A DNA stretch of 64,000 nt from Enterobacter sp. Bisph1 (lineage in GTDB: Bacteria > Pseudomonadota > Gammaproteobacteria > Enterobacterales > Enterobacteriaceae): assembly GCF_000814905.1 (NCBI RefSeq), contig NZ_JXAG01000047.1:164823-228822 (forward strand), given 5' to 3'. Under the pieces are notes generated by a model. The model saw only the letters and a program-made list of their open reading frames with translations. It was not told the origin of the DNA and searched no databases. This document shows positions 8,474 to 19,148 of the stretch, in pieces (within the stretch, counting starts at the first letter, position 1; each line of letters starts with the position of its first letter). The position numbers were made by a program, and so were the translations under genes.

Positions 8474-9970
8474 ATGGAACATTTGTTTGCCGGCCTGGAT
8501 CTGCATACCGGGCTATTACTTGTGCTTGCTCTGGTTTTTGTTCTGTTTTATGAAGCCATCAATGGCTTTCATGACACGGCAAATGCCGTAGCAACCGTCA
8601 TTTATACACGTGCTATGCGCTCTCAGCTGGCGGTGGTGATGGCAGCGGTGTTTAACTTCTTCGGCGTGTTGCTGGGTGGGTTGAGCGTCGCGTATGCGAT
8701 TGTGCATATGCTACCGACCGATCTGCTGTTGAATGTGAGCTCCGCGCATGGGCTGGCAATGGTCTTTTCCATGCTGCTGGCCGCCATTATCTGGAACCTT
8801 GGCACCTGGTATCTGGGCCTGCCAGCATCCAGTTCCCACACGCTGATTGGCGCGATTATCGGTATTGGTTTAACCAATGCGTTGATGACCGGCACCTCGG
8901 TGGTGGATGCGTTAAATATCCCGAAAGTGCTGAATATTTTCGGCTCGCTGATCATCTCGCCGATAGTCGGCCTGGTCTTCGCCGGCGGCCTGGTATTTGT
9001 TCTGCGCCGTTACTGGAGCAACACCAAAAAACGCGCGCGCATCCATATGACCCCGGCAGAACGCGAGAAGATTGACGGTAAGAAGAAGCCGCCGTTCTGG
9101 ACGCGTATTGCGCTGATCCTCTCGGCGATTGGCGTGAGCTTCTCCCACGGAGCTAACGACGGTCAGAAAGGTATCGGCTTAATTATGCTGGTGCTGATTG
9201 GCGTTGCGCCTGCGGGCTTCGTAGTCAATATGAATGCCTCCGGCTATGACATCACCCGTACCCGTGATGCCGTCAACAACGTGGAAACGTATTTCCAGCA
9301 ACATCCGGCGCTGCTGCAAAAAGCGACCGGTGTCGATCCGCTGATCCCAACGCCGGAAGAAGTTGCCGCCCAGCCGGGTGAATTCCACTGCCATCCTGGC
9401 CGTGCCATTATGGCGCTGGATCGCGCTAAATCGATGCTGACCAACATTGAGAGCTACGACAAGCTGCCGGTAGAACAGCGCGGTCAGCTGCGCCGTATTA
9501 TGCTCTGCCTGTCTGATATTACCGACCAGGTGGCTAAGCTGCCGGAAGTCAGCCCCGACGATCAGCGTCTGCTGAAAAAGCTGAAAGGCGATATGCTGAG
9601 CACCATTGAGTACGCGCCGGTGTGGATTATCATGGCGGTTGCGTTGGCGCTGGGCCTCGGTACGATGATTGGCTGGCGTCGCGTGGCGACCACCATCGGT
9701 GAGAAGATTGGTAAGAAAGGCATGACCTATGCGCAGGGTATGTCGGCGCAGATGACGGCGGCTATCTCTATTGGTCTGGCGAGCTACACCGGGATGCCGG
9801 TCTCAACCACCCATGTGCTGTCATCGTCCGTTGCCGGGACAATGATTGTTGACGGCGGCGGTCTGCAGCGTAAAACCGTGACCAATATTCTGATGGCGTG
9901 GGTTTTCACCCTCCCGGCATCGGTTATTTTGTCCGGCGTGCTTTACTGGATAGCGCTGAAGCTGATTTAA
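8474..9970 (+). CDS. pitA: PitA, low-affinity inorganic phosphate transporter
   Basis: An inner-membrane symporter that imports phosphate as a metal-phosphate complex with protons. The 498 residues match E. coli PitA along the full length. The two repeated Pit signatures are present: [11 protein letters not shown] near residue 32 and [10 protein letters not shown] near residue 224. About ten hydrophobic segments flank a large charged cytoplasmic loop (about residues 250-380, the least conserved part). The start [13 protein letters not shown] corresponds to the E. coli start. A strong hairpin follows. Pit proteins are generally not PhoB-induced, and I see no Pho box upstream. Confidence 0.97.
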   Translation: MEHLFAGLDLHTGLLLVLALVFVLFYEAINGFHDTANAVATVIYTRAMRSQLAVVMAAVFNFFGVLLGGLSVAYAIVHMLPTDLLLNVSSAHGLAMVFSMLLAAIIWNLGTWYLGLPASSSHTLIGAIIGIGLTNALMTGTSVVDALNIPKVLNIFGSLIISPIVGLVFAGGLVFVLRRYWSNTKKRARIHMTPAEREKIDGKKKPPFWTRIALILSAIGVSFSHGANDGQKGIGLIMLVLIGVAPAGFVVNMNASGYDITRTRDAVNNVETYFQQHPALLQKATGVDPLIPTPEEVAAQPGEFHCHPGRAIMALDRAKSMLTNIESYDKLPVEQRGQLRRIMLCLSDITDQVAKLPEVSPDDQRLLKKLKGDMLSTIEYAPVWIIMAVALALGLGTMIGWRRVATTIGEKIGKKGMTYAQGMSAQMTAAISIGLASYTGMPVSTTHVLSSSVAGTMIVDGGGLQRKTVTNILMAWVFTLPASVILSGVLYWIALKLI

Positions 9971-9990
9971 CGCCTTACGCGCGTCACGAA

Positions 9991-10018
9991 AACGGGCCAG
10001 CTTGCTGGCCCGTTTTTT
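9991..10018. terminator. Bidirectional terminator between pitA and uspB
   Basis: AACGGGCCAG (9991-10000) pairs with CTGGCCCGTT (10005-10014), 4-base loop, followed by a T-run; an A-run precedes it. It serves pitA on the plus strand and uspB on the minus strand. Confidence 0.9.
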
Positions 10019-10029
10019 ATTGCCGTTCT

Positions 10030-10365
10030 TTAAGACCAAATCATCAACGCAATCAGGCTTACCACCACCAGACCACAGAGGGAGCTGGTTAAGATAAACT
10101 GACCGCGCACGCGTTCGCAGCGGCGGATAAATTCGTCATCATGATGATCGCGATAGCGCTGGGCGTAGATATACCACACCAGGCGCATCTGCTTGCTCGG
10201 CTGGCCGTGGGAAGTGAAAAAACCACCACCGTCCACGTATTGATAGAGTAACGGGTCGCATCCGCGAAGCACCACTAACAGCGCGCGCAGCGACGAGAAA
10301 TAACGTGCCATGTTAACCACACACACCACACACAAAGCCCAAAACAGCGCAACAGTGCTGATCAC
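10030..10365 (-). CDS. uspB: UspB, universal stress protein B
   Basis: A small inner-membrane protein (111 residues) with hydrophobic segments at both ends (about residues 1-18 and 88-108) and a charged middle ([23 protein letters not shown]). It matches E. coli UspB almost residue for residue. In E. coli it is sigma-S dependent and linked to ethanol resistance in stationary phase. The GTG at 10365 gives the E. coli length; an ATG immediately upstream at 10368 would add one residue. A purine-rich GGGGAGGGGAT precedes both. It is divergent from uspA. Confidence 0.95.
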   Translation of the reverse strand: MISTVALFWALCVVCVVNMARYFSSLRALLVVLRGCDPLLYQYVDGGGFFTSHGQPSKQMRLVWYIYAQRYRDHHDDEFIRRCERVRGQFILTSSLCGLVVVSLIALMIWS

Positions 10366-10818
10366 CATATCCCCTCCCCGGCGAGCGCCCACAGAGCTTC
10401 GCTCCTGGACTCTCGCTCCTGGATACCCAACGGCCAAACAACGAAGAGTATTATCAACCCCCAAACGGACAGATTAGCCAGGCGGTGTTCCGCAATCGAC
10501 TTCGCTTCCCTGCCCCGGACAACTGAGGTACACCGTCTCTTTTCCGTACGGTTTATTAATAGTGTAGGAGATCTGTTTATTTTTTTACCACCGGTAGAAA
10601 TATCATCAATGCATATGCCTGTAAATATTGGTTAAGTGAATCTTGATCAAGGTTAATTGACGCTACGAAAAGGGCGTTATAAGGTAGAAACATCTTCACA
10701 ATGAGATCCTTAAGGCCGGGCGCTACGCTCACGTGAAACGCAGGATGCGGGCGCAGTGCAACAGCATCAGGGGTTTCAGCCCCGATGGTCATCGACAACT
10801 TATGGAAGGAGTAACACT
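10366..10818. other. uspB-uspA divergent regulatory region
   Basis: About 450 bases without a gene. The half next to uspA holds a likely promoter and leader. Short open stretches on the minus strand (for example 10577-10798) lack ribosome binding sites and are not counted as genes. Confidence 0.6.
10657..10683 (+). promoter_or_regulatory. Candidate uspA promoter
   Basis: TTGACG at 10657-10662 and TATAAG at 10678-10683 on the plus strand, 15 bases apart, about 135 bases upstream of the uspA ATG. The spacing is shorter than the usual 17, so the assignment is tentative, though a long uspA leader is known in E. coli. Confidence 0.45.
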
Positions 10819-11256
10819 ATGGCTTACAAACATATTCTTATCGCCGTCGATCTCTCTCCCGAAAGCAAATTACTGGTTGAGAAAGCAGTATCCATGGCGC
10901 GTCCCTACAACGCGAAGATTTCCCTGATTCATGTCGATGTAAATTATTCCGATCTTTATACCGGTCTTATCGACGTCAACCTGGGCGATATGCAAAAACG
11001 CATCTCCGACGAAACCCATCAGGCCCTGACGGAGCTCTCCACCAACGCGGGCTACCCAATCACGGAAACCCTGAGCGGCAGCGGTGATTTAGGCCAGGTG
11101 CTGGTGGATGCGATTAAAAAATACGATATGGATCTGGTGGTCTGCGGCCACCATCAGGATTTCTGGAGCAAGCTGATGTCATCCGCGCGCCAGCTTATCA
11201 ACACCGTTCATGTCGATATGCTGATTGTCCCGCTGCGGGATGAAGAGGACGATTGA
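10819..11256 (+). CDS. uspA: UspA, universal stress protein A
   Basis: A cytoplasmic 145-residue protein matching E. coli UspA, a dimeric stress protein induced by growth arrest. The start [16 protein letters not shown] is preceded by GGAAGGAG at good spacing; an in-frame ATG at 10756 is not needed. The UspA class lacks the GxxGx9G(S/T) ATP loop, and the segment here ([18 protein letters not shown]) agrees with a non-ATP-binding member. A GC-rich hairpin with T-run follows. It is divergent from uspB. Confidence 0.97.
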   Translation: MAYKHILIAVDLSPESKLLVEKAVSMARPYNAKISLIHVDVNYSDLYTGLIDVNLGDMQKRISDETHQALTELSTNAGYPITETLSGSGDLGQVLVDAIKKYDMDLVVCGHHQDFWSKLMSSARQLINTVHVDMLIVPLRDEEDD

Positions 11257-11290
11257 TCTCTCGCAGGCATGATAACGCCTGACTGAATAC

Positions 11291-11325
11291 CGCCCGGTGC
11301 GCGCAACGCGACCGGGCGTTTTTAT
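11291..11325 (+). terminator. uspA terminator
   Basis: CGCCCGGT (11291-11298) pairs with ACCGGGCG (11311-11318), followed by TTTTTATT. It lies at the 3' side of uspA against the end of rsmJ. Confidence 0.85.
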
Positions 11326-12074
11326 TCCCCGGAGCCGGGGTAAATATCAAAACGGTGGCTTTTGGTGACCACCGCCGATTGCGTGGCGATGCCCGCCAGC
11401 GGCGGCGCATAATCCGGGCGTTTAACCACCACGCGTTTAATGGCGAGCCGTCGCGCAGGCTCCAGCAAACCATCGGCATCGAGATCCGGGCCGACCAGCG
11501 ACTGAAACACCCGCATCTCCTTTTTCACCAGCGCGCTTTTCTGCTTATGCGGGAACATCGGATCGAGATAAACCACCTGCGGACGCGGCGTAATATCCGT
11601 AAGCGCCGTCAGGCTGGAAGCATGAATTAACTGCAACCGCTCGCGCAGCCAGGGGCCAATTTCGGCATCGGCATAGCCACGATGAAGGCCATCTTCCAGT
11701 AACGCGGCGACAACGGGATTACGCTCCAGCATACGTACCCGGCAGCCCACCGATGCCAGCACAAAGGCATCGCGTCCGAGGCCTGCTGTTGCATCGACCA
11801 CGTCTGGCAGATAACTGCCTTTAATACCGACGGCTTTTGCCACTGCTTCACCGCGCCCGCCGCCGAATTTCCGCCGGTGCGCCATGCCGCCGCCAACAAA
11901 ATCGACAAAGATGCCGCCAAGCTTTGGTTCATCGCGCTTACGTAGCTCCAGATGGGTTGGCGTGAGCACCAGCGCCATCAGATTGTCCTCATCCGCCTGC
12001 AGCCCAAAGCGGGCCGCAATAACGGATAAGGCGCCGTCTCCGGCGCCCGTTTCATCCAATAAACAGATCTTCAA
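11322..12074 (-). CDS. rsmJ: RsmJ, 16S rRNA m2G1516 methyltransferase
   Basis: A 250-residue SAM-dependent enzyme that methylates N2 of G1516 in 16S rRNA. The SAM-binding motif [17 protein letters not shown] is at about residue 92 and the catalytic-type motif [13 protein letters not shown] at about residue 170. It matches E. coli RsmJ (YhiQ) in length and sequence. It starts 5 bases after the prlC stop on the same strand, so prlC-rsmJ is an operon as in E. coli. Confidence 0.95.
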   Translation of the reverse strand: MKICLLDETGAGDGALSVIAARFGLQADEDNLMALVLTPTHLELRKRDEPKLGGIFVDFVGGGMAHRRKFGGGRGEAVAKAVGIKGSYLPDVVDATAGLGRDAFVLASVGCRVRMLERNPVVAALLEDGLHRGYADAEIGPWLRERLQLIHASSLTALTDITPRPQVVYLDPMFPHKQKSALVKKEMRVFQSLVGPDLDADGLLEPARRLAIKRVVVKRPDYAPPLAGIATQSAVVTKSHRFDIYPGSGE

Positions 12075-12079
12075 TGGAA

Positions 12080-14122
12080 TTAGCCTTCAATCCCGTAATG
12101 CTCAAGCATCGCATCAATTTGTGGCTCGCGGCCGCGGAAGCGTTTAAACAGATCCATCGGCTCTTCCGAACCGCCGCGGGTAAGAATGTTATCGAGGAAC
12201 GACTGCCCGGTTTCGCGGTTGAAAATCCCCTCTTCTTCGAAGCGGGAGAAAGCATCCGCCGCCAGCACATCGGCCCACAGATAGCTATAGTAACCCGCCG
12301 CATATCCCCCGGCGAAGATATGGCTGAAAGCATGAGGGAAACGTCCCCACGACGGACCCGGTATCAACGCGACCTGGCGTTTGATTTCTGCCAGAGTTTC
12401 GAGGATTTTCGCCCCTTGTTGCGGGCTAAACTCCGCATGCAGACGGAAGTCGAACAGGCCGAACTCCAGCTGGCGCAGGATAAACATCGCCGCCTGGTAG
12501 TTTTTTGCCGCCAGCATTTTATCTAACAGTTCCTGCGGCAGCGGCTCGCCGGTTTCATAATGACCGGAGATAAATGCCAGCGCTTCCGGCTCCCAGCACC
12601 AGTTCTCCATAAACTGGCTCGGCAGCTCGACCGCATCCCATGGCACACCGCTGATACCCGCCACACCGGCGGTTTCGATGCGGGTCAGCATATGATGCAA
12701 GCCGTGACCAAATTCATGGAACAGGGTGATCACTTCGTCGTGAGTAAACAGCGCCGGTTTGCCGCTGACCGGCCGGTTAAAGTTACAGGTGAGATAGGCC
12801 ACCGGTTTTTGTAGCGAACCATCGGCGAGGCGCATTTGGCCCACGCAATCATCCATCCACGCGCCGCCGCGCTTGTTCTCACGGGCATAGAGATCGAGGT
12901 AGAAGCTGCCGCGCAGTTCGTTGTTTTCGTCATACAGTTCGAAGAAACGCACATCCGGGTGCCAGACATCGATATCTTTACGCTCTTTGGCGGTAATGCC
13001 ATAAATGCGTTTAACCACTTCGAACAGGCCGTTTACCGCGCGATCTTCCGGGAAATAGGGGCGAAGCTGCTCATCGCTGATGCTGTAAAGATGCTGTTTC
13101 TGTTTTTCGCTGTAGTAGCCAATATCCCACGGCTGCAGCTCATCGACGCCACATTCCGCTTTCGCGAAGGCGCGCAGCTGCGCCAGCTCTTTTTCACCCT
13201 GCGGACGCGCACGTTTAGCGAGATCCGTTAAGAACTCCAGCACCTGCGACGGATTTTCCGCCATTTTGGTGGCGAGGGATTTATCGGCATAGCTTTCAAA
13301 GCCCAGCAGCTGCGCCAGTTCATGACGCAGGGCGAGGATTTCTGCCATTACCGGGCTGTTATCCCATTTCCCGGCGTTCGGGCCCTGATCAGAAGCGCGG
13401 GTGCTGTAAGCACGGTACATCTCTTCGCGCAGCGCCTGGTTGTCGCAATAGGTCATCACCGGCAGGTAGCTTGGGATATCCAGCGTCAGCAGCCAGCCCT
13501 GCATATCTTTGGCTTCAGCCTGCGCTTTCGCCGCCGCCAGCGCGCTTTCCGGCATACCGGCCAGCTCCGCCTCGTCGGTCACCAGCTTGGTCCAGCCCAT
13601 CGTGGCATCAAGCACGTTATTGCTGTAGATATTGCCCAGTTCAGAAAGGCGCGCGGCAATTTCGCCATAACGCTGCTGTTTCTCTTTCGGCAGACCGATG
13701 CCCGACAGTTTAAAATCGCGCAGGGCGTTATCCACGGCCTTCTTCTCGGCGACGCTCAGGGAGGCGTAATGTTCGCCGTCGCGCAGATCGCGATAAGCGT
13801 TATATAACCCTTCATTCTGTCCGACCCAGGTGCTGTATTCAGACAGCAGCGGCAGCGTTTGTTCGTAGGCTTCACGCAGCTCCGTGCTGTTTTTTACCGA
13901 GTTCAGATGGCTCACCGGCGAAAAGAGGCGGCCGAGACGATCGTCCACTTCCGCCAGCGGCTGGCAAAGATTCGCCCAGGTATACGGGCCGCCCTGTGCG
14001 ACCACGTTTTCCACCGCGCTCCGGCAATCTTCCAGCGCTTTAGTCACAGCGGGAACAACATGCTCAGGCAGGATTTGAGAAAACGGTGGCAGCTCAAAAG
14101 GCGTCAATAAAGGGTTGGTCAT
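12080..14122 (-). CDS. prlC: PrlC, oligopeptidase A (M3 metallopeptidase)
   Basis: A cytoplasmic zinc oligopeptidase that degrades signal-peptide fragments and small peptides. The 680 residues equal the E. coli length when started at [14 protein letters not shown] (14122); the longer ORF from 14152 adds ten residues without support. The M3 zinc motif HEFGH sits near residue 469 within [14 protein letters not shown], with the downstream Glu ligand in the region [12 protein letters not shown]. It is the first gene of prlC-rsmJ. No unusual feature was seen. Confidence 0.97.
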   Translation of the reverse strand: MTNPLLTPFELPPFSQILPEHVVPAVTKALEDCRSAVENVVAQGGPYTWANLCQPLAEVDDRLGRLFSPVSHLNSVKNSTELREAYEQTLPLLSEYSTWVGQNEGLYNAYRDLRDGEHYASLSVAEKKAVDNALRDFKLSGIGLPKEKQQRYGEIAARLSELGNIYSNNVLDATMGWTKLVTDEAELAGMPESALAAAKAQAEAKDMQGWLLTLDIPSYLPVMTYCDNQALREEMYRAYSTRASDQGPNAGKWDNSPVMAEILALRHELAQLLGFESYADKSLATKMAENPSQVLEFLTDLAKRARPQGEKELAQLRAFAKAECGVDELQPWDIGYYSEKQKQHLYSISDEQLRPYFPEDRAVNGLFEVVKRIYGITAKERKDIDVWHPDVRFFELYDENNELRGSFYLDLYARENKRGGAWMDDCVGQMRLADGSLQKPVAYLTCNFNRPVSGKPALFTHDEVITLFHEFGHGLHHMLTRIETAGVAGISGVPWDAVELPSQFMENWCWEPEALAFISGHYETGEPLPQELLDKMLAAKNYQAAMFILRQLEFGLFDFRLHAEFSPQQGAKILETLAEIKRQVALIPGPSWGRFPHAFSHIFAGGYAAGYYSYLWADVLAADAFSRFEEEGIFNRETGQSFLDNILTRGGSEEPMDLFKRFRGREPQIDAMLEHYGIEG

Positions 14123-14262
14123 AGGGGCAGTCCTTGGAATGAGGTGAATCAAGCGCGTGAGCGCCTGGCAATGTGTTCTAGCATGGGGTTAAGTCCAGGA
14201 GATTTCAATCCCGGACGTGACGCTTAGCCGGGCTATCGCTGCAATAATCAGCGGCGCAGAAA

Positions 14263-14290
14263 ACGCCCGCAGCATTGCGCCTGCGGGCGT
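14263..14290 (-). terminator. Terminator downstream of the acid phosphatase gene
   Basis: ACGCCCGCAG (14263-14272) pairs with CTGCGGGCGT (14281-14290). On the minus strand the stem is followed by TTTT, so it can end the transcript of the phosphatase gene and separate it from prlC. Confidence 0.8.
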
Positions 14291-14304
14291 AATGTAATGA
14301 TAGC

Positions 14305-15573
14305 TTAGCGCGCTTTGTGCGCCATTTCGAATGCCGCAGGCAGGTTCAGACGTTGCCAGAAATTCTGCTCATCGGTGGTGCCGGAAAGCGGATAGCCCGC
14401 CGGTAACGCTGTTTTGCTCATTAGCGCGCGACGCTGGCTGGCGGAGAGGTTCGGCAGCGCCGTTTCCAGCAGCACTTCCGCACCCTGCGGCACGTTAACC
14501 GCCTTCGCCGCGCCTTTTTGCTGCGGCAAATCGTAGCTCAGGGTAAACCGGTAGAAATCCCGCATCGCCGGATCGCGATAAGGGTCGTCCTTCCCGGCGC
14601 TTTGCGCGCACTGCGCAAGCGTCGTGCCGCACTCTTTTTCCAGTGCGGTACGCAGCTGGTCGCGGGCTTCGTTGAACATCGCGCGGTAGGCCGCATCGTT
14701 GAGGAAATGGGCGACGTTACGCTGGGCTACCATGCGCGAGCCCATCACATCCAGCGGATAGTGCACACCGAGTACCACGCGGGAATAGCCGTAGCGTGCG
14801 CCGCGCGTGACCAGCGCCTCAAAGCGCTCCGGCACCATTTCCGCCATTAATAGCGCATCGGTATAGCCGGTATTGGTATGGCCGCTCGGGAACGCGCCGC
14901 CATCGGCGCTGTAGGGCTGGTTATCTTTTACCACTACATCATCCGGCACCAGATGAACGGTATTACCGGCGATCAGGAACGGGCGTTTGTAATTAAAATG
15001 CTTTTTCGCCGCGCCGGTACTGATTTCCGTGGCTTTGATCAGCGCCGCCGCTTTGCCCAACTCGCCTTTGTCATAAGCGGTCAAAAACGCGTTGCCCAGC
15101 TTTGGCCCCAGCGCATCGGCAAGAAAATAGAGGTGATTAATGCCTTCGGCGTCGGCCAGCGCCTGCTGGCGCAGGGCTTTTGTCGCGTTGAGGTTGATCT
15201 CTTCAACGGTTTGCAGACTGGCATCAAGGGTGGTTTTCGGCAGCGTGCTAAAGGCGGAAAGCAGCTCAATTCCCGCCTGCTGATTGGCTTTTACCTGGAA
15301 ATCATATCCCCGGGCTTTTAACCATGCGCTGTCGGCTTGTTGCTGCTGGGCGGAATGCTCAAGCTGCTGGCGGCTAAGGGACGCGGCGTTACCCTGAATC
15401 GCCTTGCGTAACTGTGCCAGCGATTGCCCTTCCAGCGCGACAAAGGTCTGGCTTGTGGATGCGGGCGTGGTGGTGTTAGCGATGTCGCGCGCCTGCGTCA
15501 GAGAAATATCTTTCGCCGTTGCCTGATGAGCCAGCAGCAGCGCAGCGGTTAAAAACGTAAGACGTATTTTCAT
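14305..15573 (-). CDS. Periplasmic PAP2/class A acid phosphatase
   Basis: A 422-residue exported protein (signal peptide about residues 1-20, cleavage after ATA). The full phosphatase signature of the PAP2/class A non-specific acid phosphatase superfamily is present: K190-x6-R197-P198, PSGH at 229-232 and SR-x5-H-x3-D at 264-275. It should hydrolyse phosphomonoesters in the periplasm. At 422 residues it is much longer than PhoN/PhoC (about 250); the extra parts are an N-terminal helical region (residues 20-150) and a C-terminal tail. It is a single-gene insertion between prlC and rlmJ relative to E. coli. A near-perfect PhoB box lies 58 bases upstream of the start, which fits a phosphate-starvation role. 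Confidence 0.88.
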   Translation of the reverse strand: MKIRLTFLTAALLLAHQATAKDISLTQARDIANTTTPASTSQTFVALEGQSLAQLRKAIQGNAASLSRQQLEHSAQQQQADSAWLKARGYDFQVKANQQAGIELLSAFSTLPKTTLDASLQTVEEINLNATKALRQQALADAEGINHLYFLADALGPKLGNAFLTAYDKGELGKAAALIKATEISTGAAKKHFNYKRPFLIAGNTVHLVPDDVVVKDNQPYSADGGAFPSGHTNTGYTDALLMAEMVPERFEALVTRGARYGYSRVVLGVHYPLDVMGSRMVAQRNVAHFLNDAAYRAMFNEARDQLRTALEKECGTTLAQCAQSAGKDDPYRDPAMRDFYRFTLSYDLPQQKGAAKAVNVPQGAEVLLETALPNLSASQRRALMSKTALPAGYPLSGTTDEQNFWQRLNLPAAFEMAHKAR

Positions 15574-15630
15574 GTTTCATCCTTGTATTCAAACGATTAC
15601 CTTGCCTGACAACGACGCTAGCGCCATCGT

Positions 15631-15648
15631 TTGACACTTTTATGACAC
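15631..15648 (-). promoter_or_regulatory. PhoB box upstream of the acid phosphatase
   Basis: Read on the minus strand the site is GTGTCATAAAAGTGTCAA: two TGTCA-type half sites with 11-base period, as in the consensus CTGTCATAAATCTGTCAT. Mismatches fall at the weakly conserved first base of each half. It points toward the phosphatase gene. Confidence 0.7.
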
Positions 15649-15767
15649 CGTTATGTTTTGCAACCTTTCTCAGCACGCTGAAACAAGCCGGCGCGGGCTA
15701 CGGTAATCTGCGGCAATCTACGGTAAACTGTGCGCAAACTCGTTTATATTCCGGAATCACAGTATCC

Positions 15768-16610
15768 ATGCTCAGCTATCGCCACAGCTTCCACGCAGGC
15801 AACCATGCCGACGTCCTCAAACATACCGTTCAGAGCCTGATCATCGAAGCGCTGAAAGAGAAAGAGAAACCGTTTCTCTATCTCGACACCCACGCGGGCG
15901 CCGGGCGCTATCAGCTGTCTGGTGAACATGCGGAGCGCACCGGCGAATATCTGGAAGGTATTGCCCGTATCTGGCAGCAGGACGATTTGCCCGCAGAGCT
16001 GGAGCCCTATATGAACGTGGTACGCCATTTCAACCGTAGCGGGCAGCTGCGTTACTATCCGGGTTCGCCGCTGATTGCGCGCGAACTGCTGCGCGAACAG
16101 GACAGCCTGCAGTTAACGGAGCTGCATCCGAGCGACTATCCGCTGTTGCGCCAGGAGTTCCAAAAAGATAACCGTACCCGCGTGGAGCGCAGCGACGGCT
16201 ATCAGCAGCTCAAAGCCAAACTGCCGCCCGTTTCCCGTCGCGGTCTGATCCTTATCGACCCGCCGTATGAAATTAAAACCGATTACCAGGCGGTGGTGAG
16301 CGGCATCAGCGAAGGCCATAAACGCTTTGCCACCGGCGTCTATGCCCTGTGGTATCCGGTGGTGCTGCGCCAGCAAATCAAACGTATGCTGCGCGAGCTG
16401 GAAGAGACCGGTATTCGCAACATTCTGCAAATCGAGCTCGGCGTGCGTCCGGACAGCGATCAGCGCGGGATGACGGCGTCCGGCATGATTGTGATCAACC
16501 CGCCGTGGAAGCTGGAAGCGCAAATGAACGCCCTGCTGCCGTGGCTGCATAACAAACTGGTTCCGGCCGGTACCGGCCACACGCTGGTTCATCAACTGGT
16601 TGCGGAGTAA
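15768..16610 (+). CDS. rlmJ: RlmJ, 23S rRNA m6A2030 methyltransferase
   Basis: A 280-residue SAM-dependent enzyme that methylates N6 of A2030 in 23S rRNA. Key motifs are [19 protein letters not shown] at the N-terminus, [10 protein letters not shown] (SAM loop, about residue 43) and LIDPPYE, the DPPY adenine-N6 motif near residue 164. Start at 15768 gives exactly the E. coli RlmJ (YhiR) length; a longer frame from 15642 has no support. It lies 80 bases upstream of gor in the same direction. Confidence 0.96.
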   Translation: MLSYRHSFHAGNHADVLKHTVQSLIIEALKEKEKPFLYLDTHAGAGRYQLSGEHAERTGEYLEGIARIWQQDDLPAELEPYMNVVRHFNRSGQLRYYPGSPLIARELLREQDSLQLTELHPSDYPLLRQEFQKDNRTRVERSDGYQQLKAKLPPVSRRGLILIDPPYEIKTDYQAVVSGISEGHKRFATGVYALWYPVVLRQQIKRMLRELEETGIRNILQIELGVRPDSDQRGMTASGMIVINPPWKLEAQMNALLPWLHNKLVPAGTGHTLVHQLVAE

Positions 16611-16690
16611 TCGCAGCCATTGGTGGAACCTTTTGGGCTGCGCGCTACAATCGCGAATATTTCGACTTCGTTCAGGATAAGGAAACAACC

Positions 16691-18043
16691 ATGAGCAAAC
16701 ATTACGACTATCTCGCTATTGGCGGCGGCAGCGGCGGGATCGCCTCGATTAACCGTGCCGCTATGTACGGTCAAAAATGCGCCCTGATCGAAGCAAAAGA
16801 GCTGGGCGGCACCTGTGTGAACGTAGGTTGCGTACCGAAAAAAGTGATGTGGCACGCGGCGCAGATCGCCGAGGCGATTCATCTTTATGGCCCGGATTAC
16901 GGCTTCGACACCACGGTGAACCACTTCGACTGGGGCAAGCTTGTTGCCAGCCGCAGCGCTTATATTGACCGCATTCATACTTCGTACGACAACGTGCTGG
17001 GTAAAAACAATGTCGATGTGATTCGCGGCTTTGCCCGCTTTATCGATGCTAAAACCGTCGAAGTGAACGGTGAGACGATTACCGCCGATCATATCCTGAT
17101 TGCCACCGGCGGTCGCCCCAGCCATCCGCATATTCCGGGCGTTGAGTACGGTATTGATTCCGATGGCTTCTTCGAACTGCCCGCGTTGCCAAAACGCGTC
17201 GCGGTGGTCGGCGCAGGCTATATCGCCGTCGAACTGGCGGGCGTGATTAACGGTCTTGGCGCCGAAACCCATCTATTTGTGCGTAAACACGCGCCGCTGC
17301 GCAGTTTCGATCCGTTAATCACCGACACGCTGGTAGAAGTAATGGCGGCAGAAGGCCCGACGCTGCACACCCACGCGGTGCCAAAAGAGGTGGTTAAGCA
17401 TGCCGACGGCAGCCTGACGCTGACGCTGGAAGATGGCCGCTCGCAAACCGTCGACTGCCTGATTTGGGCGATTGGCCGCGAACCTTCAACGGATAATTTC
17501 AACCTTGCGGTCACCGGTGTGAAAACCGACGACAAAGGGTATATCGAAGTCGATAAGTTCCAGAATACCAGCGTACCGGGCATCTACGCGGTGGGCGACA
17601 ACACCGGCGCGGTGGAGCTAACCCCGGTTGCGGTTGCTGCCGGTCGTCGTCTCTCCGAGCGCCTGTTTAATAACAAGCCGGACGAGCATCTGGACTACAG
17701 CAATATCCCAACGGTGGTGTTCAGCCATCCGCCGATCGGCACCGTGGGTCTGACGGAACCGCAGGCGCGGGAACAGTACGGCGACGATCAGGTGAAAATC
17801 TATAAATCGTCCTTTACCGCGATGTATACCGCCGTTACTACGCACCGCCAGCCGTGCCGAATGAAGCTGGTTTGTGTCGGCCCGGACGAGAAGATTGTCG
17901 GTATTCACGGTATCGGATCGGGGATGGACGAGATGCTGCAGGGCTTCGCGGTGGCACTGAAAATGGGCGCGACCAAAAAAGACTTCGACAACACCGTGGC
18001 GATCCACCCAACGGCTGCGGAAGAGTTTGTGACCATGCGTTAA
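16691..18043 (+). CDS. gor: Glutathione reductase
   Basis: A cytoplasmic NADPH-dependent flavoenzyme that keeps glutathione reduced. The 450 residues match E. coli Gor. Visible are the FAD motif [11 protein letters not shown] at about residue 9, the redox-active disulfide C42-VNVG-C47, the NADPH-binding [11 protein letters not shown] near residue 174, and the catalytic His/Glu near the C-terminus (HPTAAEE). AAGGA precedes the ATG. A terminator with a T-run follows at once. Confidence 0.98.
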   Translation: MSKHYDYLAIGGGSGGIASINRAAMYGQKCALIEAKELGGTCVNVGCVPKKVMWHAAQIAEAIHLYGPDYGFDTTVNHFDWGKLVASRSAYIDRIHTSYDNVLGKNNVDVIRGFARFIDAKTVEVNGETITADHILIATGGRPSHPHIPGVEYGIDSDGFFELPALPKRVAVVGAGYIAVELAGVINGLGAETHLFVRKHAPLRSFDPLITDTLVEVMAAEGPTLHTHAVPKEVVKHADGSLTLTLEDGRSQTVDCLIWAIGREPSTDNFNLAVTGVKTDDKGYIEVDKFQNTSVPGIYAVGDNTGAVELTPVAVAAGRRLSERLFNNKPDEHLDYSNIPTVVFSHPPIGTVGLTEPQAREQYGDDQVKIYKSSFTAMYTAVTTHRQPCRMKLVCVGPDEKIVGIHGIGSGMDEMLQGFAVALKMGATKKDFDNTVAIHPTAAEEFVTMR

Positions 18044-18070
18044 TCAACGCCGTTCACGCAATTGATCACA

Positions 18071-18097
18071 GAAGCTCCGTCCGGAGCTTCTTTTTTT
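18071..18097 (+). terminator. gor terminator
   Basis: GAAGCTCCG (18071-18079) pairs with CGGAGCTTC (18082-18090), followed by seven T. It lies between the convergent gor and histidine phosphatase genes. Confidence 0.9.
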
Positions 18098-18105
18098 GCA
18101 CGCGT

Positions 18106-18714
18106 TTAAACGTCTGGCAAACGCAGCAGATGGCTGGCAATCCCCCAGCGCGCCACCCGACAAGCATCCCCGTCAATGTCGAGCAGCGCATAGCTGGCGT
18201 TGGGATGACGGTAACGCGCCATATTCGCCAGTGAGTTATCCATAAGCTGCGCGATTATCCCCTGAATAATCTGCCCGTGGGAAACCAGCGCGACAGCCTC
18301 GTGCGTGCATTGCGTGGGTAAACGCTGCAAAAAAGCCTGTACCCGCGCGACGGCCTGCGCTAATGATTCGCCCAGCGGGGGTTGGAAGTGTTCATCTTCT
18401 GCAAAAAGCGGATATTCGCGGCGAATCTCATGCAGCACCCGCCCCTCAAATTCGCCGAAATCCTGCTCCTGCAGCGCCGCTTCCAGCTGTAGCGCACAGT
18501 GAAAACGTTCAGCAATCAGCAAAGCCGTCTGCTGCGCTCTGCCGAGCGGCGATGAGAAAACCCGTTCCGGCTTTAGCCCTGACGCCGCAATCGCAGTAAT
18601 CAACGCATCGCACTCCGCCAGCCCGCGTGGCGTGATCGGGCTGTCGAGCCGCCCCTGCAGACGCCCGGCGCGGTTCCACTCGGTTTGGGGATGGCGAATC
18701 AGCAGTGCTTTCAA
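18106..18714 (-). CDS. Histidine phosphatase family protein
   Basis: A 202-residue cytoplasmic protein of the phosphoglycerate-mutase-like superfamily. The phosphate pocket is visible: R7-H8 in LLIRHPQTEWN, R58 region SSPLGRAQQTA, E83 region EQDFGEFEG, and the second His in ALVSHGQIIQG. The usual RHG reads RHP here, a substitution found in some CobC/GpmB-like members. The start is a TTG at 18714, overlapping the stop of the upstream lipoprotein gene by 4 bases, so translation may be coupled. The substrate is unknown; GpmB-like and CobC-like phosphatases are the nearest families. Confidence 0.85.
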   Translation of the reverse strand: MKALLIRHPQTEWNRAGRLQGRLDSPITPRGLAECDALITAIAASGLKPERVFSSPLGRAQQTALLIAERFHCALQLEAALQEQDFGEFEGRVLHEIRREYPLFAEDEHFQPPLGESLAQAVARVQAFLQRLPTQCTHEAVALVSHGQIIQGIIAQLMDNSLANMARYRHPNASYALLDIDGDACRVARWGIASHLLRLPDV

Positions 18715-19145
18715 AACTCGTTATTATCCACTTTGATGGCGGTTGCGCGGCCATTATCAATCTCAAATGCCGCGTCGAAACGGCGGGTATTGAATTCGGT
18801 TGTTTGGGCTTTCTCTTTCGACGCCAGAGTGAAACTCGTTACAAACTGGCCTTTATCCGGGAATTTATACACCTGCGGCGGAATGCACATTTCGCCGTTA
18901 ACGACGGATAAACGCGGCTGTTGTTGATACCAGCGCGCGCGATGTGGTGTATGACGCGGTGCCACTGAGATAAATACCGGCTGATAGTCGTCAGGTGATG
19001 GGATGGCGAAACAAACCTGATCCCCTTTTAGTACGACCGCGGCGGTTTCGGCGGGTTTATAACGCTGATCCAATCGATCGCCCATAGTGCACGCACTCAG
19101 CAGCGGCAGCACTAACAGAGGAAAATATTTCATGTGTTTTTTCAT
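18711..19145 (-). CDS. Lipoprotein, putative T6SS immunity protein
   Basis: A 144-residue protein with a lipoprotein signal (LLVLPLLSAC; Cys at about 19, followed by Thr-Met, so outer-membrane sorting is possible). The rest is a compact beta-rich domain with two cysteines (DQVCFAIPS, GEMCIPPQ). It resembles the periplasmic lipoprotein family annotated as putative T6SS immunity proteins. It starts 3 bases after the stop of the HExxH protein gene and overlaps the phosphatase gene downstream. The gene order (small putative toxin, then lipoprotein) fits an effector-immunity pair in which the lipoprotein protects the periplasm. That role is inference. A second ATG four codons on (19133) could also be the start. 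Confidence 0.65.
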   Translation of the reverse strand: MKKHMKYFPLLVLPLLSACTMGDRLDQRYKPAETAAVVLKGDQVCFAIPSPDDYQPVFISVAPRHTPHRARWYQQQPRLSVVNGEMCIPPQVYKFPDKGQFVTSFTLASKEKAQTTEFNTRRFDAAFEIDNGRATAIKVDNNEF

Positions 19146-19148
19146 TTT

